64,000 nt of DNA, taken from Ktedonosporobacter rubrisoli (lineage in GTDB: Bacteria > Chloroflexota > Ktedonobacteria > Ktedonobacterales > Ktedonobacteraceae). Below are positions 8,547 to 17,577 of this stretch, one piece after another. How positions within the stretch are numbered: position 1 is the first letter of the stretch; each line of letters starts with the position of its first letter. Made by a program: the position numbers and the translations under genes. The DNA lies in contig NZ_CP035758.1 of assembly GCF_004208415.1 (NCBI RefSeq), positions 5,146,001-5,210,000 of the forward strand, given 5' to 3'. Under the pieces are notes generated by a model. The model saw only the letters and a list, made by a program, of their open reading frames with translations. It searched no databases and was not told the origin of the DNA.

Positions 8547-9380
8547 ATGAGCCAGATAGCACATACCTCACGGGGACCGCTTGAATACAGAATAGTTGGT
8601 CAGGGTTCCGCTGTTCTGGTCCTGAACGGGGGGCATACAAACTGCTCCTCGCCACTTGGGCATGAAAGCTTCTTTCTGGATCAGGGATATCAGCTTATCA
8701 TTCCCTCGCGGCCTGGCTATGGCCGAACGCCCTCTTCTGTTGGTAAGACTGCGGAAGCCTTTGCTGATACCCTTGTCAGCTTTCTTGACTCTCTCCATCC
8801 CGATCAGGTTATCGTTGTTGGCATCTCTGCCGCCGGACCCACCGCTCTACAACTAGCGGGAAAACATCCTGACCGCGTGAGCAAGCTCATATTACAAAAT
8901 GCTGTCACCGGAGGCAAATTCCCGACAGGCCTGACGCGAGTTTTTACCTACCTCGCATTTAATCCAATAGCTGAGCCCTGGATCTGGGCCGCCTTTCGCA
9001 GTTATGGTCGCCGGGCTCCGCTGGCAGCGCTTAAAAGCATGCTTAGAAGCCTCTCTTCTCTACCAGCAGACCAGGTACTTACCAAAATGAGCCCGAAGCA
9101 GCAACAGGATGCGCTCAATTTATTGCTGGCTTCCCGTTCGGGATCTGGCTTCCTCCACGATATCCATCATCGTTGTGGTGATATCAGTCGCATCACAGCC
9201 CCAACCTTGATCATTGAGAGCAAATACGATGGTGCTGTAGATTCGTCTCACGCTACCTACGCCGCAGAGCGCATCGCCAATGTCGAGCTGTTCATCGCCC
9301 CTGCAGAGAGTCATCTCTTATGGTTTAGCCCTCACAACGTCGAGATCGAGGCAAAGATGCGCGTATTCCTGGAAGCCTGA
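8547..9380 (+). CDS. Alpha/beta hydrolase
   Basis: 277 residues, no signal peptide. It shows the alpha/beta hydrolase layout: oxyanion-region segment VLNGGHTNC, the nucleophile elbow VVGISAAGP with Ser94, an Asp candidate in IIESKYDGAVD and the catalytic His in AESHLLW near the C-terminus. AGGAAAAG precedes ATG 8547. The substrate cannot be inferred; the fold covers esterases, lipases and dehalogenases. The gene has its own strong promoter with a palindromic operator. Confidence 0.85.
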   Translation: MSQIAHTSRGPLEYRIVGQGSAVLVLNGGHTNCSSPLGHESFFLDQGYQLIIPSRPGYGRTPSSVGKTAEAFADTLVSFLDSLHPDQVIVVGISAAGPTALQLAGKHPDRVSKLILQNAVTGGKFPTGLTRVFTYLAFNPIAEPWIWAAFRSYGRRAPLAALKSMLRSLSSLPADQVLTKMSPKQQQDALNLLLASRSGSGFLHDIHHRCGDISRITAPTLIIESKYDGAVDSSHATYAAERIANVELFIAPAESHLLWFSPHNVEIEAKMRVFLEA

Positions 9381-9393
9381 AAAATGACCACAA

Positions 9394-9438
9394 TAAAATA
9401 TATCTGGTAACAAAGTTATTCTCTCCAGATATATTTTA
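9394..9438. terminator. Bidirectional terminator between hydrolase and GNAT genes
   Basis: A 14-bp perfect inverted repeat, TAAAATATATCTGG (9394-9407) and its complement (9425-9438), with a 17-nt loop. It ends in T-rich sequence on both strands and sits between convergent genes. Confidence 0.75.
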
Positions 9439-9476
9439 CTTAACATGAGCATATGTCGCAATGAAAGCTAGAGGGT

Positions 9477-10304
9477 TTACAACTGCATAGACATCTCATA
9501 CTGAGTGAAGAACTCTTTGAAACCGAGCGAGCGGCAACGGGCAAGAAAAGGGCTCTGCTCTGGCTCATTATAAAGCCACAGCTTAGGCGCATCACCAGCA
9601 GCCCTACGCAATACAGTCACCAACTCACCATCCGTAAGTTCGCTCTGAAATACCGCGCCCAGGATCTCGGCTACCTCATGGGTGCGCCATACAAGCAGGC
9701 TATTCGCACGGCCTTGTGGATCAGGCACAGTAATCGTCTCTGTCTGCAGCGTAAGAATACTTGCTGGCTCGCATCCCCAGCATGGATCTCCGTCCATATA
9801 AACCAGGGGCAGAAACGCCTCGGGCCCGCTTGTCTCCGTCTGAAGGCGTGAACCAGCCGGCAAAGCCGAGGTCTCCATCTCAAGCCCAAATAAGCGCCGT
9901 TTAGCTACAAAGCCAGCTTTTTCATAGACCTTAAATGCACGGGTATTCTGGGTCAAGACCTCCAACTGTAGCGTTGCAAGTTCACTCTCGCGAGCCACCT
10001 GTACCATTCGTTCAGCCAACACATGGCTGGCTCCTCTCCCACGAAACTGGGGCGCAATGCCAAAGCCACCGCACCAGCCCCTTCTTCCACGCGTTCCCAT
10101 ACGGGCCATACCCACAAAATCACCGTGCCGATCATGCATCACCACACAACGATTCGCATCGATCTGATGCGTCCGCCAATAATTTGCGCTCTTGGCCGGA
10201 GTTATGGTCATGGGGAAGAAATAGCCGCTAAAACTCAGGTTGTGCATCTCACTCAACTGGGCATGCGTATAGTCCAAAGCATTAGAAAAACGATACTCAT
10301 CCAT
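9477..10304 (-). CDS. GNAT family N-acetyltransferase
   Basis: 275 residues. The N-terminal half carries the GNAT acetyl-CoA site (FGIAPQFRGRGASHVLAERM, the Q/RxxGxG/A loop) and the usual following strand-helix LEVLTQNTRAFKVYEKAGF. The C-terminal half (about 155-275) looks like a second, degenerate GNAT-like or accessory domain (ILGAVFQSELTDGELVTVLRR). Together with the length, this suggests a two-domain acetyltransferase acting on a small molecule. The acceptor is unknown. The ribosome binding site is weak. Confidence 0.85.
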   Translation of the reverse strand: MDEYRFSNALDYTHAQLSEMHNLSFSGYFFPMTITPAKSANYWRTHQIDANRCVVMHDRHGDFVGMARMGTRGRRGWCGGFGIAPQFRGRGASHVLAERMVQVARESELATLQLEVLTQNTRAFKVYEKAGFVAKRRLFGLEMETSALPAGSRLQTETSGPEAFLPLVYMDGDPCWGCEPASILTLQTETITVPDPQGRANSLLVWRTHEVAEILGAVFQSELTDGELVTVLRRAAGDAPKLWLYNEPEQSPFLARCRSLGFKEFFTQYEMSMQL

Positions 10305-10451
10305 ATAGCTTAATGTCTTTCCTCTCCTGCTCTCATCGATTACTCAGTCATCATACCGCTGCAGTATAGCGTACCAGGAATGCAGTGTCTAGCCAGAACT
10401 GGCCACAACTAGCTCATCTCCAGCGATAAAAACAACAATCAGCCAGGGAGC

Positions 10452-10493
10452 AGGGAGAGCTTCGTTAAGGCCGCCCATGTCGAGAAGCTCCCT
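10452..10493 (-). terminator. Bulged hairpin downstream of the 10559-10783 gene
   Basis: AGGGA (10452-10456) plus GCTTC (10459-10463) pair with GAAGC plus TCCCT (10484-10493), a 10-bp stem with a 2-nt bulge. A T-run lies further on in the minus-strand sense, so termination is possible but not classic. Confidence 0.35.
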
Positions 10494-10558
10494 TCCGCAG
10501 CCTTCCCAAAGCAACAAAAGGCTGCATGTCTCAAATATGCCATTCTTGTTCCTACTCA

Positions 10559-10783
10559 TTATTCCTGAATGCTATAGCTAGGGGCTGAGCGCCCAACCAG
10601 CCAGATAAGCGTCTGTCCATCGCCTTCCTTCTGCCTGCTGCTAATCTCCGCGTGCCAGTCCTCGGGCGGAACATACTTTAGCGCATCAGCCAGGTTGGAG
10701 CGTACGTTATTCTGCAATCCCTCGATCACAATATTTCCTCTGCCTTCATCAAGGCGCTCATTCACATAATCGCTAAGTCGCAT
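10559..10783 (-). CDS. Small hypothetical protein, 74 residues
   Basis: MRLSDYVNERLDEGRG begins a compact, charged 74-residue protein with a helix-rich first half and a strand-rich end (GQTLIWLVGRSAPSY). An A/G-rich site (GAGAAAGAGAG) precedes ATG 10783. It has normal codon use for the region. It lies downstream of the MFS gene on the same strand (120 bp). The family is not recognised. Confidence 0.5.
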   Translation of the reverse strand: MRLSDYVNERLDEGRGNIVIEGLQNNVRSNLADALKYVPPEDWHAEISSRQKEGDGQTLIWLVGRSAPSYSIQE

Positions 10784-10902
10784 AGCTCGCTCTCTTTCTC
10801 TCGGCCAATCCAGTCTCTTACCGCTTCCCTACAAGCGGCATCACATTCTTACTCTACGTGCAGACACGTCCCATTAGATAACAAAGTTTCCGCCAGGAAC
10901 GA

Positions 10903-12177
10903 TCAGGCCGAATGCGCGCTATCCGCAGAGACTTCATTCCTGGTTCCGGAAAGACTGGTTGCACTACCGCTTTGGTATTCCCGGCTGCTCACCTGAGGCC
11001 TGGCACTAAATTTCAAAGCAAACGCCAGTCCTAAGGCTCCCAGAGCAAACACGGCAACCATACCGATGACGCCGGGCCAGTTATATGCGCTCCAGAAAAA
11101 ACCGCCCGCAGTATTCCCCACGCTCGAACCAACATAGTAGAAGAAGAGATAGAGAGCAGAAGCCTGCGCCTTGCTTCTCCCTGCCCGCACACCTACCCAG
11201 CCGCTAGCAATCGCATGCGCGCCAAAGAAGCCAAAGGTAAGCACAATAACTCCGAGTAGCTTGATCGGCAACTGAGCATCCAACGCAATCAACGCCCCCA
11301 GCGCGGTCAGGACGATACTCAACAAGATGGCCCTCTGGCGCGACCAACGATCGGCCAGGCGGGCCAGCAGAGAAGAACCTAGCGATCCGAATATATAGAT
11401 CACAAAGATCCAACCTATTACAGCCTGGCTGAGATTGTACGGAGACTCCACAAGCTGATAGCCAAGATAACTATAGAGCGAGACAAAGCTTCCCATAAGC
11501 AGAAAAGCTATTCCATAGAGACAAAGCTGACCGGGATCTTTCAACTGTTGAAACAGGCTACGAGCATGCTTACGCAGAGAGAATGGCTGTACAACAAAAT
11601 GCCTCGAAGCTGGAAGATTGCCCCAGAACCACCATGCGCAGAGCAGGCCAGCTAAGCCAATGCAGAGTACGGCCACACGCCAGGAAGCCAGATCGGTGAT
11701 AATCCCAGTTGCCACACGCCCCATCATGCCGCCTATAGCATTGCCGCCGATATATACTCCCATCGCACTACCCAGATGCCGCGGCTCTACCTCCTCGCCC
11801 AAATAGGCCATCGCAATAGCTGGCAGTCCGGCCAGCACAATACCTTCCAGAGCGCGGCAGATAAGTAGTACAGCAAAGCTTGGGCTGAACGCGCTGATAA
11901 CCGTCAGAACAGAGGCTCCAAAGAGCGAACAAGTCATAATGTTCTTGCGCCCCCAGGCATTTGAGAGCGCAGCGGCAAAGGTCATCATCACGGCCAGAAA
12001 TGCCGTCGTGATAGAAATCACAAGGCTGGTTGTGGCTGGGCTGCTATGAAATTCTTTGGAATAGAGCGGCAGCAAAGGCTGCGTGCAGTACATAACCGCA
12101 AAAGTGACAAGTCCCCCAATAAAGAAGCCAATCGTTACTTTACGAAATTCCGCAGTACCCTTCTCGATATAGTGCAT
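10903..12177 (-). CDS. MFS transporter, YnfM-like
   Basis: About 424 residues with twelve predicted membrane helices. Motif A-like loop between helices 2 and 3 reads LSNAWGRKNIM, and the segment CRALEGIVLAGLPAIAMAYLGEE is typical of the YnfM/inner-membrane drug and metabolite transporter group. I chose ATG 12177 because GGGGAG lies 7 nt upstream; ATG 12192 is an alternative. It is transcribed divergently from a LysR regulator, the usual arrangement for a regulator and its target exporter, so control by that protein is likely. Confidence 0.85.
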   Translation of the reverse strand: MHYIEKGTAEFRKVTIGFFIGGLVTFAVMYCTQPLLPLYSKEFHSSPATTSLVISITTAFLAVMMTFAAALSNAWGRKNIMTCSLFGASVLTVISAFSPSFAVLLICRALEGIVLAGLPAIAMAYLGEEVEPRHLGSAMGVYIGGNAIGGMMGRVATGIITDLASWRVAVLCIGLAGLLCAWWFWGNLPASRHFVVQPFSLRKHARSLFQQLKDPGQLCLYGIAFLLMGSFVSLYSYLGYQLVESPYNLSQAVIGWIFVIYIFGSLGSSLLARLADRWSRQRAILLSIVLTALGALIALDAQLPIKLLGVIVLTFGFFGAHAIASGWVGVRAGRSKAQASALYLFFYYVGSSVGNTAGGFFWSAYNWPGVIGMVAVFALGALGLAFALKFSARPQVSSREYQSGSATSLSGTRNEVSADSAHSA

Positions 12178-12374
12178 GCATATACTCCCCATTGCTGCAA
12201 AAAGACAAGATCTTGTGCGCTTTTAGCTTATTCTCCCCAGCTTATGATGTTCAATACATAATTTGTTATAATTTTTATGCATACAGTCTATAAGGCTACG
12301 CATAGAGCCTATTCTTTCCCTGGCCTGGTTCCAAAGCGAGCAGGATAGCACAACTAGAGAAGAGGGACTACAGC
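12178..12374. promoter_or_regulatory. Divergent control region of the MFS and LysR genes
   Basis: The 197-bp spacer holds TATAAT at 12267-12272 and imperfect dyads (AGGCT-8-AGCCT and ATGCATA ... TACGCAT) within 12279-12315, where a LysR protein would be expected to bind. Confidence 0.4.
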
Positions 12375-13274
12375 ATGGATCTGCAACAACTACGCTATTT
12401 TCAAACCGTCGCTCGTCTTGAGCATATGTCAAAGGCAGCGCAGAAACTCTACGTGGCCCAACCATCCCTCAGCAGGGCAATCGCGCGCCTGGAAGAAGAG
12501 CTAGGCGCTCCCCTCTTTGATCGCCTGGGACGGCAGATCCGCCTCAATCAGCTCGGCTCCGCATTTCTACAGCATGTAGACCAGGCCCTGGCAGAACTTG
12601 AAGAGGGCAAACGTAAAGTAGCAGACATGAGCGGACGGGAGTACGGTCAGATTGAACTGGCAGTCCTTTACACGGTCGGTGCTCAATTGTTGCCAGAGCT
12701 GCTCAGTGCTTTTCGGAAAGCTCACCCCTTTATTCAGTTCCATCTGTTTCAGAATGCGGCCCATATTATGATCAATCAACTTGAAAAAGGCGAGATAGAT
12801 CTGTGTATTTCTTCGCCACAACCCGATGATCCTGAGATAGGCTGGATGCCATTACGCACAGAAGAAATTTATCTAGTTGTGCCTCCAGGCCACAGGCTAG
12901 CCGAGCGCAAAAGTATCTCCCTACAAGAAGTGAAACATGAGCCCTTTGTCAGCTTAAAACGCGACTATGGGCTGCGCGAACTTACAGAGAATTTTTGTCG
13001 GCAAGCGGGATTTGAACCACATACAATCTTTGAGGGAGACGAATCGGTCATGGTACGCGGTCTGGTAGCTGCCGGGCTCGGTGTCGCCTTTATGCCAGCG
13101 TTAGCTTTACAAACGGCCCCCGAACCACTTATCCCGGCCTTGCATATAGCAGATATAGTTTGTCAGCGCACTATCGGCCTGGCCTGGATCAAAACACGTT
13201 ATCTGGGCGGAGCTGTGAGGTTATTTCGTCAATTCGTCATAGAATACTTTTCCCGCCCTGAGCCAGCTTCATAA
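12375..13274 (+). CDS. LysR family transcriptional regulator
   Basis: 299 residues. Residues 1-60 are the LysR winged helix (LQQLRYFQTVARLEHMSKAAQKLYVAQPSLSRAIARLEEELG). Residues about 90-290 are the type 2 periplasmic-binding-like effector domain (ELAVLYTVGAQLLPELLSAF, ISSPQPDDPEIGWMPL, GLGVAFMPALAL). GAGGGAC lies a few bases before ATG 12375. It is divergent from the MFS transporter and probably activates or autoregulates from the shared region; the effector is unknown. Confidence 0.9.
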   Translation: MDLQQLRYFQTVARLEHMSKAAQKLYVAQPSLSRAIARLEEELGAPLFDRLGRQIRLNQLGSAFLQHVDQALAELEEGKRKVADMSGREYGQIELAVLYTVGAQLLPELLSAFRKAHPFIQFHLFQNAAHIMINQLEKGEIDLCISSPQPDDPEIGWMPLRTEEIYLVVPPGHRLAERKSISLQEVKHEPFVSLKRDYGLRELTENFCRQAGFEPHTIFEGDESVMVRGLVAAGLGVAFMPALALQTAPEPLIPALHIADIVCQRTIGLAWIKTRYLGGAVRLFRQFVIEYFSRPEPAS

Positions 13275-13425
13275 ATCAGCTCATTAGCGCTTTCAGAGGT
13301 TTTTTATCAGCAAAAAACTGAGGAATGGGCCTGAGTCATTTTACAGTAATTTTACAGTTTTCTGCGATTTTATTCATATCTATCCAGTAAAAAGAAAAGT
13401 GTGGTAGATGCAATACGGCTCCAGA

Positions 13426-13458
13426 CATCTCAGGATCGATCCTGAGATGCTCATTTTT
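13426..13458 (+). terminator. 24-bp perfect palindrome followed by T-rich sequence
   Basis: The 24 bases at 13426-13449 are a perfect palindrome centred on ATCGAT. As RNA they form a 10-bp stem with a TCGA tetraloop, followed by TCATTTTT. This fits a terminator for the LysR gene 150 bp upstream, but a duplex-DNA binding site is also possible. Confidence 0.55.
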
Positions 13459-13526
13459 CCTGACGACCTTGGTAAGTGTAGTACGGCCACGTACATTCAA
13501 ATCATGATTAAAGGAAACTAAAAGGA

Positions 13527-13970
13527 ATGAGCCAAACAATTTCACGCTATCCAAGCTTACGTGTTGGTCCGCTACAGCTAGCAATCATCCTGCTGGCCAT
13601 AGTAACTGGGCTAGTCCACCTCTATCGCGGTATTGCCTTTAACCTCTTTTTAGCCAGTCAACAGGCCATACGGGCAGGAGCACGAGCGCCTGTTCTGCCA
13701 TACACATCGATTCCCATACCAACCCTCTTCATCCTTAATTTTATTGGCTACATTGTTCTCGTTACTGCGCTTTACCTCCCTCCCTTGCGTCAATATCAGC
13801 GCATTATTCGCTGGGTCTTGATTGCATATGCCGCAATTACTATCATAGCCTGGATTTTAATCACACATGCACATTTCGACCTTGTAGCTTATCTCGATAA
13901 GCCTATCGAGCTTCTCCTCATCGTACTTTTATTCATAGAAGGCCGACGCACGCAACAAGCCAAAGGTTAA
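13527..13970 (+). CDS. Four-helix integral membrane protein of unknown function
   Basis: 147 residues with four hydrophobic segments (about 18-35, 63-85, 93-112, 125-142) and short polar ends; no cysteine or catalytic motif stands out. AAGGAAACTAAAAGGA precedes ATG 13527. Small membrane proteins of this kind are common in Chloroflexota. It is a single gene with no partner. Confidence 0.6.
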   Translation: MSQTISRYPSLRVGPLQLAIILLAIVTGLVHLYRGIAFNLFLASQQAIRAGARAPVLPYTSIPIPTLFILNFIGYIVLVTALYLPPLRQYQRIIRWVLIAYAAITIIAWILITHAHFDLVAYLDKPIELLLIVLLFIEGRRTQQAKG

Positions 13971-14176
13971 GCAAGAAAGCTCCTTCCAGGCAGTGTAGCC
14001 AATAGGAAAGTCTTAATAGTGTAGCCGCGCTCTATGAGAGCTATCAGCAGGCGCGGCTGCGTGCTAGCAATCTGCTCATGGACAATTTTCATTTCTCGAC
14101 ACGGTGCGGGCCATATTCTATTCGCCTTTCCATAGAATAGAGCGCTCTCAACTATTTACCAACTGCAATTAAGAAA

Positions 14177-14206
14177 AGAGCAACATCTTTTCTGTTGCTC
14201 TCTTTT
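14177..14206. terminator. Terminator between convergent membrane-protein and kinase genes
   Basis: AGAGCAACA (14177-14185) and TGTTGCTCT (14193-14201) form a perfect 9-bp stem with a 7-nt loop, flanked by AAAA on one side and CTTTTC on the other. It can serve both strands. Confidence 0.75.
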
Positions 14207-14270
14207 CAGTTAGCCCTAATAGCTTACAGCTTGAAGTATATTCTAAGTCAAGGCTTTTTCAGGGTGGAAG

Positions 14271-16492
14271 TTACAGCGCCCAGACGCGGGCATTGTTAAA
14301 GGCAACATCAGTATTTGAGCTACCACCCAGCTTAATGCTAAGGGTCTTCTCAACCCCACCATCAGCATAGACCCCAATCGACCCGCTACTCAGCGATATA
14401 TCCTTGATCGGTCCGGCAATCGGTTGCCCATTCAGGTATAGCGTAAAGACAGAGCTCTGAGCAACAACAGCCAGCGTATTCGAGCGCGCCAGCTTAGAAG
14501 ACATTGAGCTTATCTGGTTTGTATTGGTAGCAAGCACATGTGAGCAGTCAGAACCTTTAACGCAGATACCAAAGGTATATTGGCCATTTGAATAGATCTT
14601 AAAATAATAGAAACTACCCATATTTGAGCCATCTCTAAATATCAAGCCACCGGCACTATCCTGCTGCCCACTATTGACGAAGGTCATCTGAACTTCATAG
14701 GTGAAATCAGTATAGCTGGCATTTTGCATAGTACACGGCATCAATGTCCCTGGCGAGACTGTCACATGATAGGACCCACCGCTAAAGGAGCAGTAACTAC
14801 TGCTGGCCCAGTTATGTATATTGCTGGTAAGTGGATCGTCTAATTGCAGCTTACCGCTATACGGAGGATAAGGATTGGCAGTTCCCGCCTGAGGGCTTGG
14901 AGTCAGCGTAGGCACCTTTGTGGGAGCCAGGGCGGTTGGCGAAGCAGCCCCGGCCGATGGCTTACTGCCAGGCTGGATAGCGCTTGTAGGCGTCACAGCC
15001 CCTTGTGGCAGAGCGGTGACTGTGAGGCTGGATGGCTGGGTAGTATTGGCTTGAGCAGTCACCACCGGCGAAGCCCCATGAGAAACGCTTCTGTTAGAAC
15101 TGCTAAAATACCAGATGCTCGCACTGGCAACTACCAATACAAGCACCAGCAAGCCGCTCAACCAGATAAATGGCTTTTTGCGGCCTGTAGAATGATTTTG
15201 CCAGCCTGGCAGAACTGGCGGTGCGGCGCTATCAGATCCACTTGCCAGAGCCAGTGGAACATTACTTGCTCCCTGATCATTTTTTTTAGCGTGCTGGGGT
15301 GTTACCAGGGGTCCACTCATAGAAGAGCTTAGCCGAGCATCCACCTGCTCTCCTTTCCCAGCCAGAGGCGTCTGTGCAGGCGTGGAGAAATCGACCATTA
15401 ACTCATGGTTCTCTGTCGTGTTTGACTCGGCACTTTGCCAGGAAGCGGCCTGTGATTCTTCAGCAGTAGTCAGCTTCTCCAGGGGTTGCGTGCTATAAGA
15501 AACCTGAAAAATCGTTTGATTGGAGGGTGCTACGAGCTCATCTGACATAGGTTCCAGTTGAGACGTAGAGTCTTCGACAGAAATGGCTTGCGTCGCCTGA
15601 GGAGCCAAAGGAAGCACGCCGCTCTCGCGGAACTGTGGAGTAGAAGCCACAGGGAGAGAGGAAGACGGGAAAGTAGCTTCTACCTCTTTATAAGCCTGTT
15701 CAAGCGCAACGGCAAAATCTTGCACACTGGCAAAACGCTCCTGCGGGTCCTTCGCCAGGGCTTGCATAATCACCTTATCAACGGCTTCAGGGATTGAGGG
15801 TACTTTCTCGCGTAGGGAAGCAGGAGCCGCCAGCACATGCTGGGTCGCCACCTCCAGAAAAGAACCTTGAAAAGGACGCTCGCCAGTTAACCACTCATAG
15901 GCGATAATGGCCAGAGCATACTGATCGCTGGTAGCACGTGGCTTGCCTTGCACCTGCTCCGGTGCCATATATCCCGCGGTACCTGACATATCTTTTGTTG
16001 GGCGCGAACTACTATTTTGCGTCACCAGAGCCAGGCCGAAATCACTCATTAAGATCTCGTTATTGACCCCAAGCAGCATATTTTCTGGCTTTACGTCCCG
16101 ATGAACCACGCGCCGATCATGAGCATATTGCAAAGCAGAGGCTGCCTGTGAAATATAGGGCACAAGAGACGCCAGCGGTAGAGGCGAGCCATGCATATAG
16201 TGTTGACGCAATGTCCCACCAGCAGCATAATCCATAACCAGATAAGGGACGGTATCCTGTACACCGAAGTCAAGCACGCGAATAATGTTGGGATGGAGCA
16301 GATGCGCAACCGTGCGTGCTTCACGCAAGAAATCTTCGCAGTTGCTTTCTAATAAGCGCATCTGAAGCACTTTAATTGCAGCCTGAGTACATAAATGGAC
16401 GTGCTCACCCAGGTATACGTCGGCAAAGCCCCCCGTCCTACAAGGCGTATCAATTTGTAATGACCGACTTGCCGACCAACATAGTCTTCCAA
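14271..16492 (-). CDS. Receptor-type Ser/Thr protein kinase, frameshifted in a G-tract
   Basis: A PknB-type kinase followed by a long Ser/Thr/Pro linker, one membrane helix (PFIWLSGLLVLVLVVASASIWYF) and an extracellular domain of about 180 residues with a concanavalin-like beta pattern (FTYEVQMTFVN ... GGLIFRDGSN). The catalytic motifs HRDVKPEN, DFGLA and MAPE are intact. The best start is TTG 16492 with AAGGAG 6 nt upstream, giving LEDYVGRQVGHYKLIRLVGRG. The frame breaks in a run of six G (16429-16434); one added G restores GFADVYLGEHV and the ATP-binding Lys (AAIKVL). As it stands, only 14271-16370 (from GTG) is open, which lacks the glycine loop and Lys. This is a real frameshift, a phase-variable tract or a sequencing error. 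Confidence 0.85.
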
Positions 16493-16839
16493 TGATCTCT
16501 CCTTAACATGACTTCGCCTAATATGCTAGTTTCATTGTATAGAAGATCATAAATACCGTCAAGGAAACAGTATTGTCAGGTAGAGTCCCAAAAATCTTAT
16601 TTTTGAATAGAGCTTAAAATGCGCAGACTGCCAGAATATCTCTTTCGCTGACTCCGAGCCAGCGCGAAAAAGTCTCATCTCCAGATCTCAGATATGGCAC
16701 ACTTTTTGGTACCATGCCGAACATAAAGAAAAGCCCTTAAGCGCTCATGGCACCTAAGGGCTTCCTCCAACGCCTATCTTCCTTGAAGAATAAACAGGGC
16801 TAACAGGCTTTTACACCCGGAATAAGCTCTCGGGACAGC
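16493..16839. other. Intergenic region with a terminator
   Basis: Between the kinase start and the YceI stop. Apart from the hairpin at 16731-16763 I see no gene or clear promoter. Confidence 0.5.
16731..16763 (-). terminator. Rho-independent terminator of the YceI gene
   Basis: AAGCCCTTA (16731-16739) and TAAGGGCTT (16755-16763) form a 9-bp stem. In the minus sense it is followed by TTCTTTATG, a T-rich tail, about 80 nt after the YceI stop. Confidence 0.7.
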
Positions 16840-17577
16840 CTATGAGAGACTTTGCGCGCAATCACCCTTCTGGGCCACAAGGTTAAACGTTACAGTCACG
16901 CCATCCTTTACGGTTAGCAGACCGGCAATATCAGGAGCATCAAAGCCATAGTTTTTCATAAGCAGCGAACTCGTGGCCGTTCCGCTAATTGTATCGCCGT
17001 CCATCTTGGCAGAAACCTTGAACGTTTCCGGGCGGGTTACATCATGAACAGTCATTTGTCCGGGCAGATCAAAGGTTATCGTCTGACCTTGACTAAATGC
17101 TGGAAGCTTCACATCTTTAGCTACAAAGATTGCATTGGGATACTTGTCTGATTCCAACCATTTATTCTGAATAGCCCGGTCACGCCTCTCCTGATCGCTT
17201 GTCAGTGTGCTTAGATCCACGGTTATCTTCATATTAACCAGCCTGGGCTGCTGACCTGTGTCGAGCAGAAAACTGCCCTGGATCTTTTTTGTCTTGCCAA
17301 TGGCATCATTTGGCAAATCGCGGCTAAGGAACTGCTCCTGCACTTTATATGATGCCTCTGACCGATCAGATACGACATTAAAGGCTTTTACATTGCCCGC
17401 TGGTGGACAGATATTGGCTGAGGTTGTGCTACTCGCCGCAGGACTTGCTGCATTCCCAACTGTCGGGCTGGCCGCCGCGCTTGTCGACGGGTTAGCAGTA
17501 TTCTCATTGCCACCACAGGCAGCAAGCACTATCAGTAAGGTTATGGATGCAAGCACTGCGCTCAGGGTTCGTCTCAT
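16840..17577 (-). CDS. YceI family lipoprotein
   Basis: 245 residues. The signal peptide ends in lipobox LAA-C (Cys21), followed by a Ser/Ala/Thr/Pro linker of about 35 residues. The rest is a YceI-like lipocalin fold: SEASYKVQEQF, QGSFLLDTG, MKITVDLSTLTSDQERRDRAIQNKWLESDKYPNAIFVAKDV, LTVHDVTRPETF-like MTVHDVTRPETF, and the final strands. The family binds polyisoprenoid or similar hydrophobic ligands at the cell surface. AAGGATGAGAAGTA precedes ATG 17577. It is a single-gene unit with its own terminator. Confidence 0.9.
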   Translation of the reverse strand: MRRTLSAVLASITLLIVLAACGGNENTANPSTSAAASPTVGNAASPAASSTTSANICPPAGNVKAFNVVSDRSEASYKVQEQFLSRDLPNDAIGKTKKIQGSFLLDTGQQPRLVNMKITVDLSTLTSDQERRDRAIQNKWLESDKYPNAIFVAKDVKLPAFSQGQTITFDLPGQMTVHDVTRPETFKVSAKMDGDTISGTATSSLLMKNYGFDAPDIAGLLTVKDGVTVTFNLVAQKGDCAQSLS

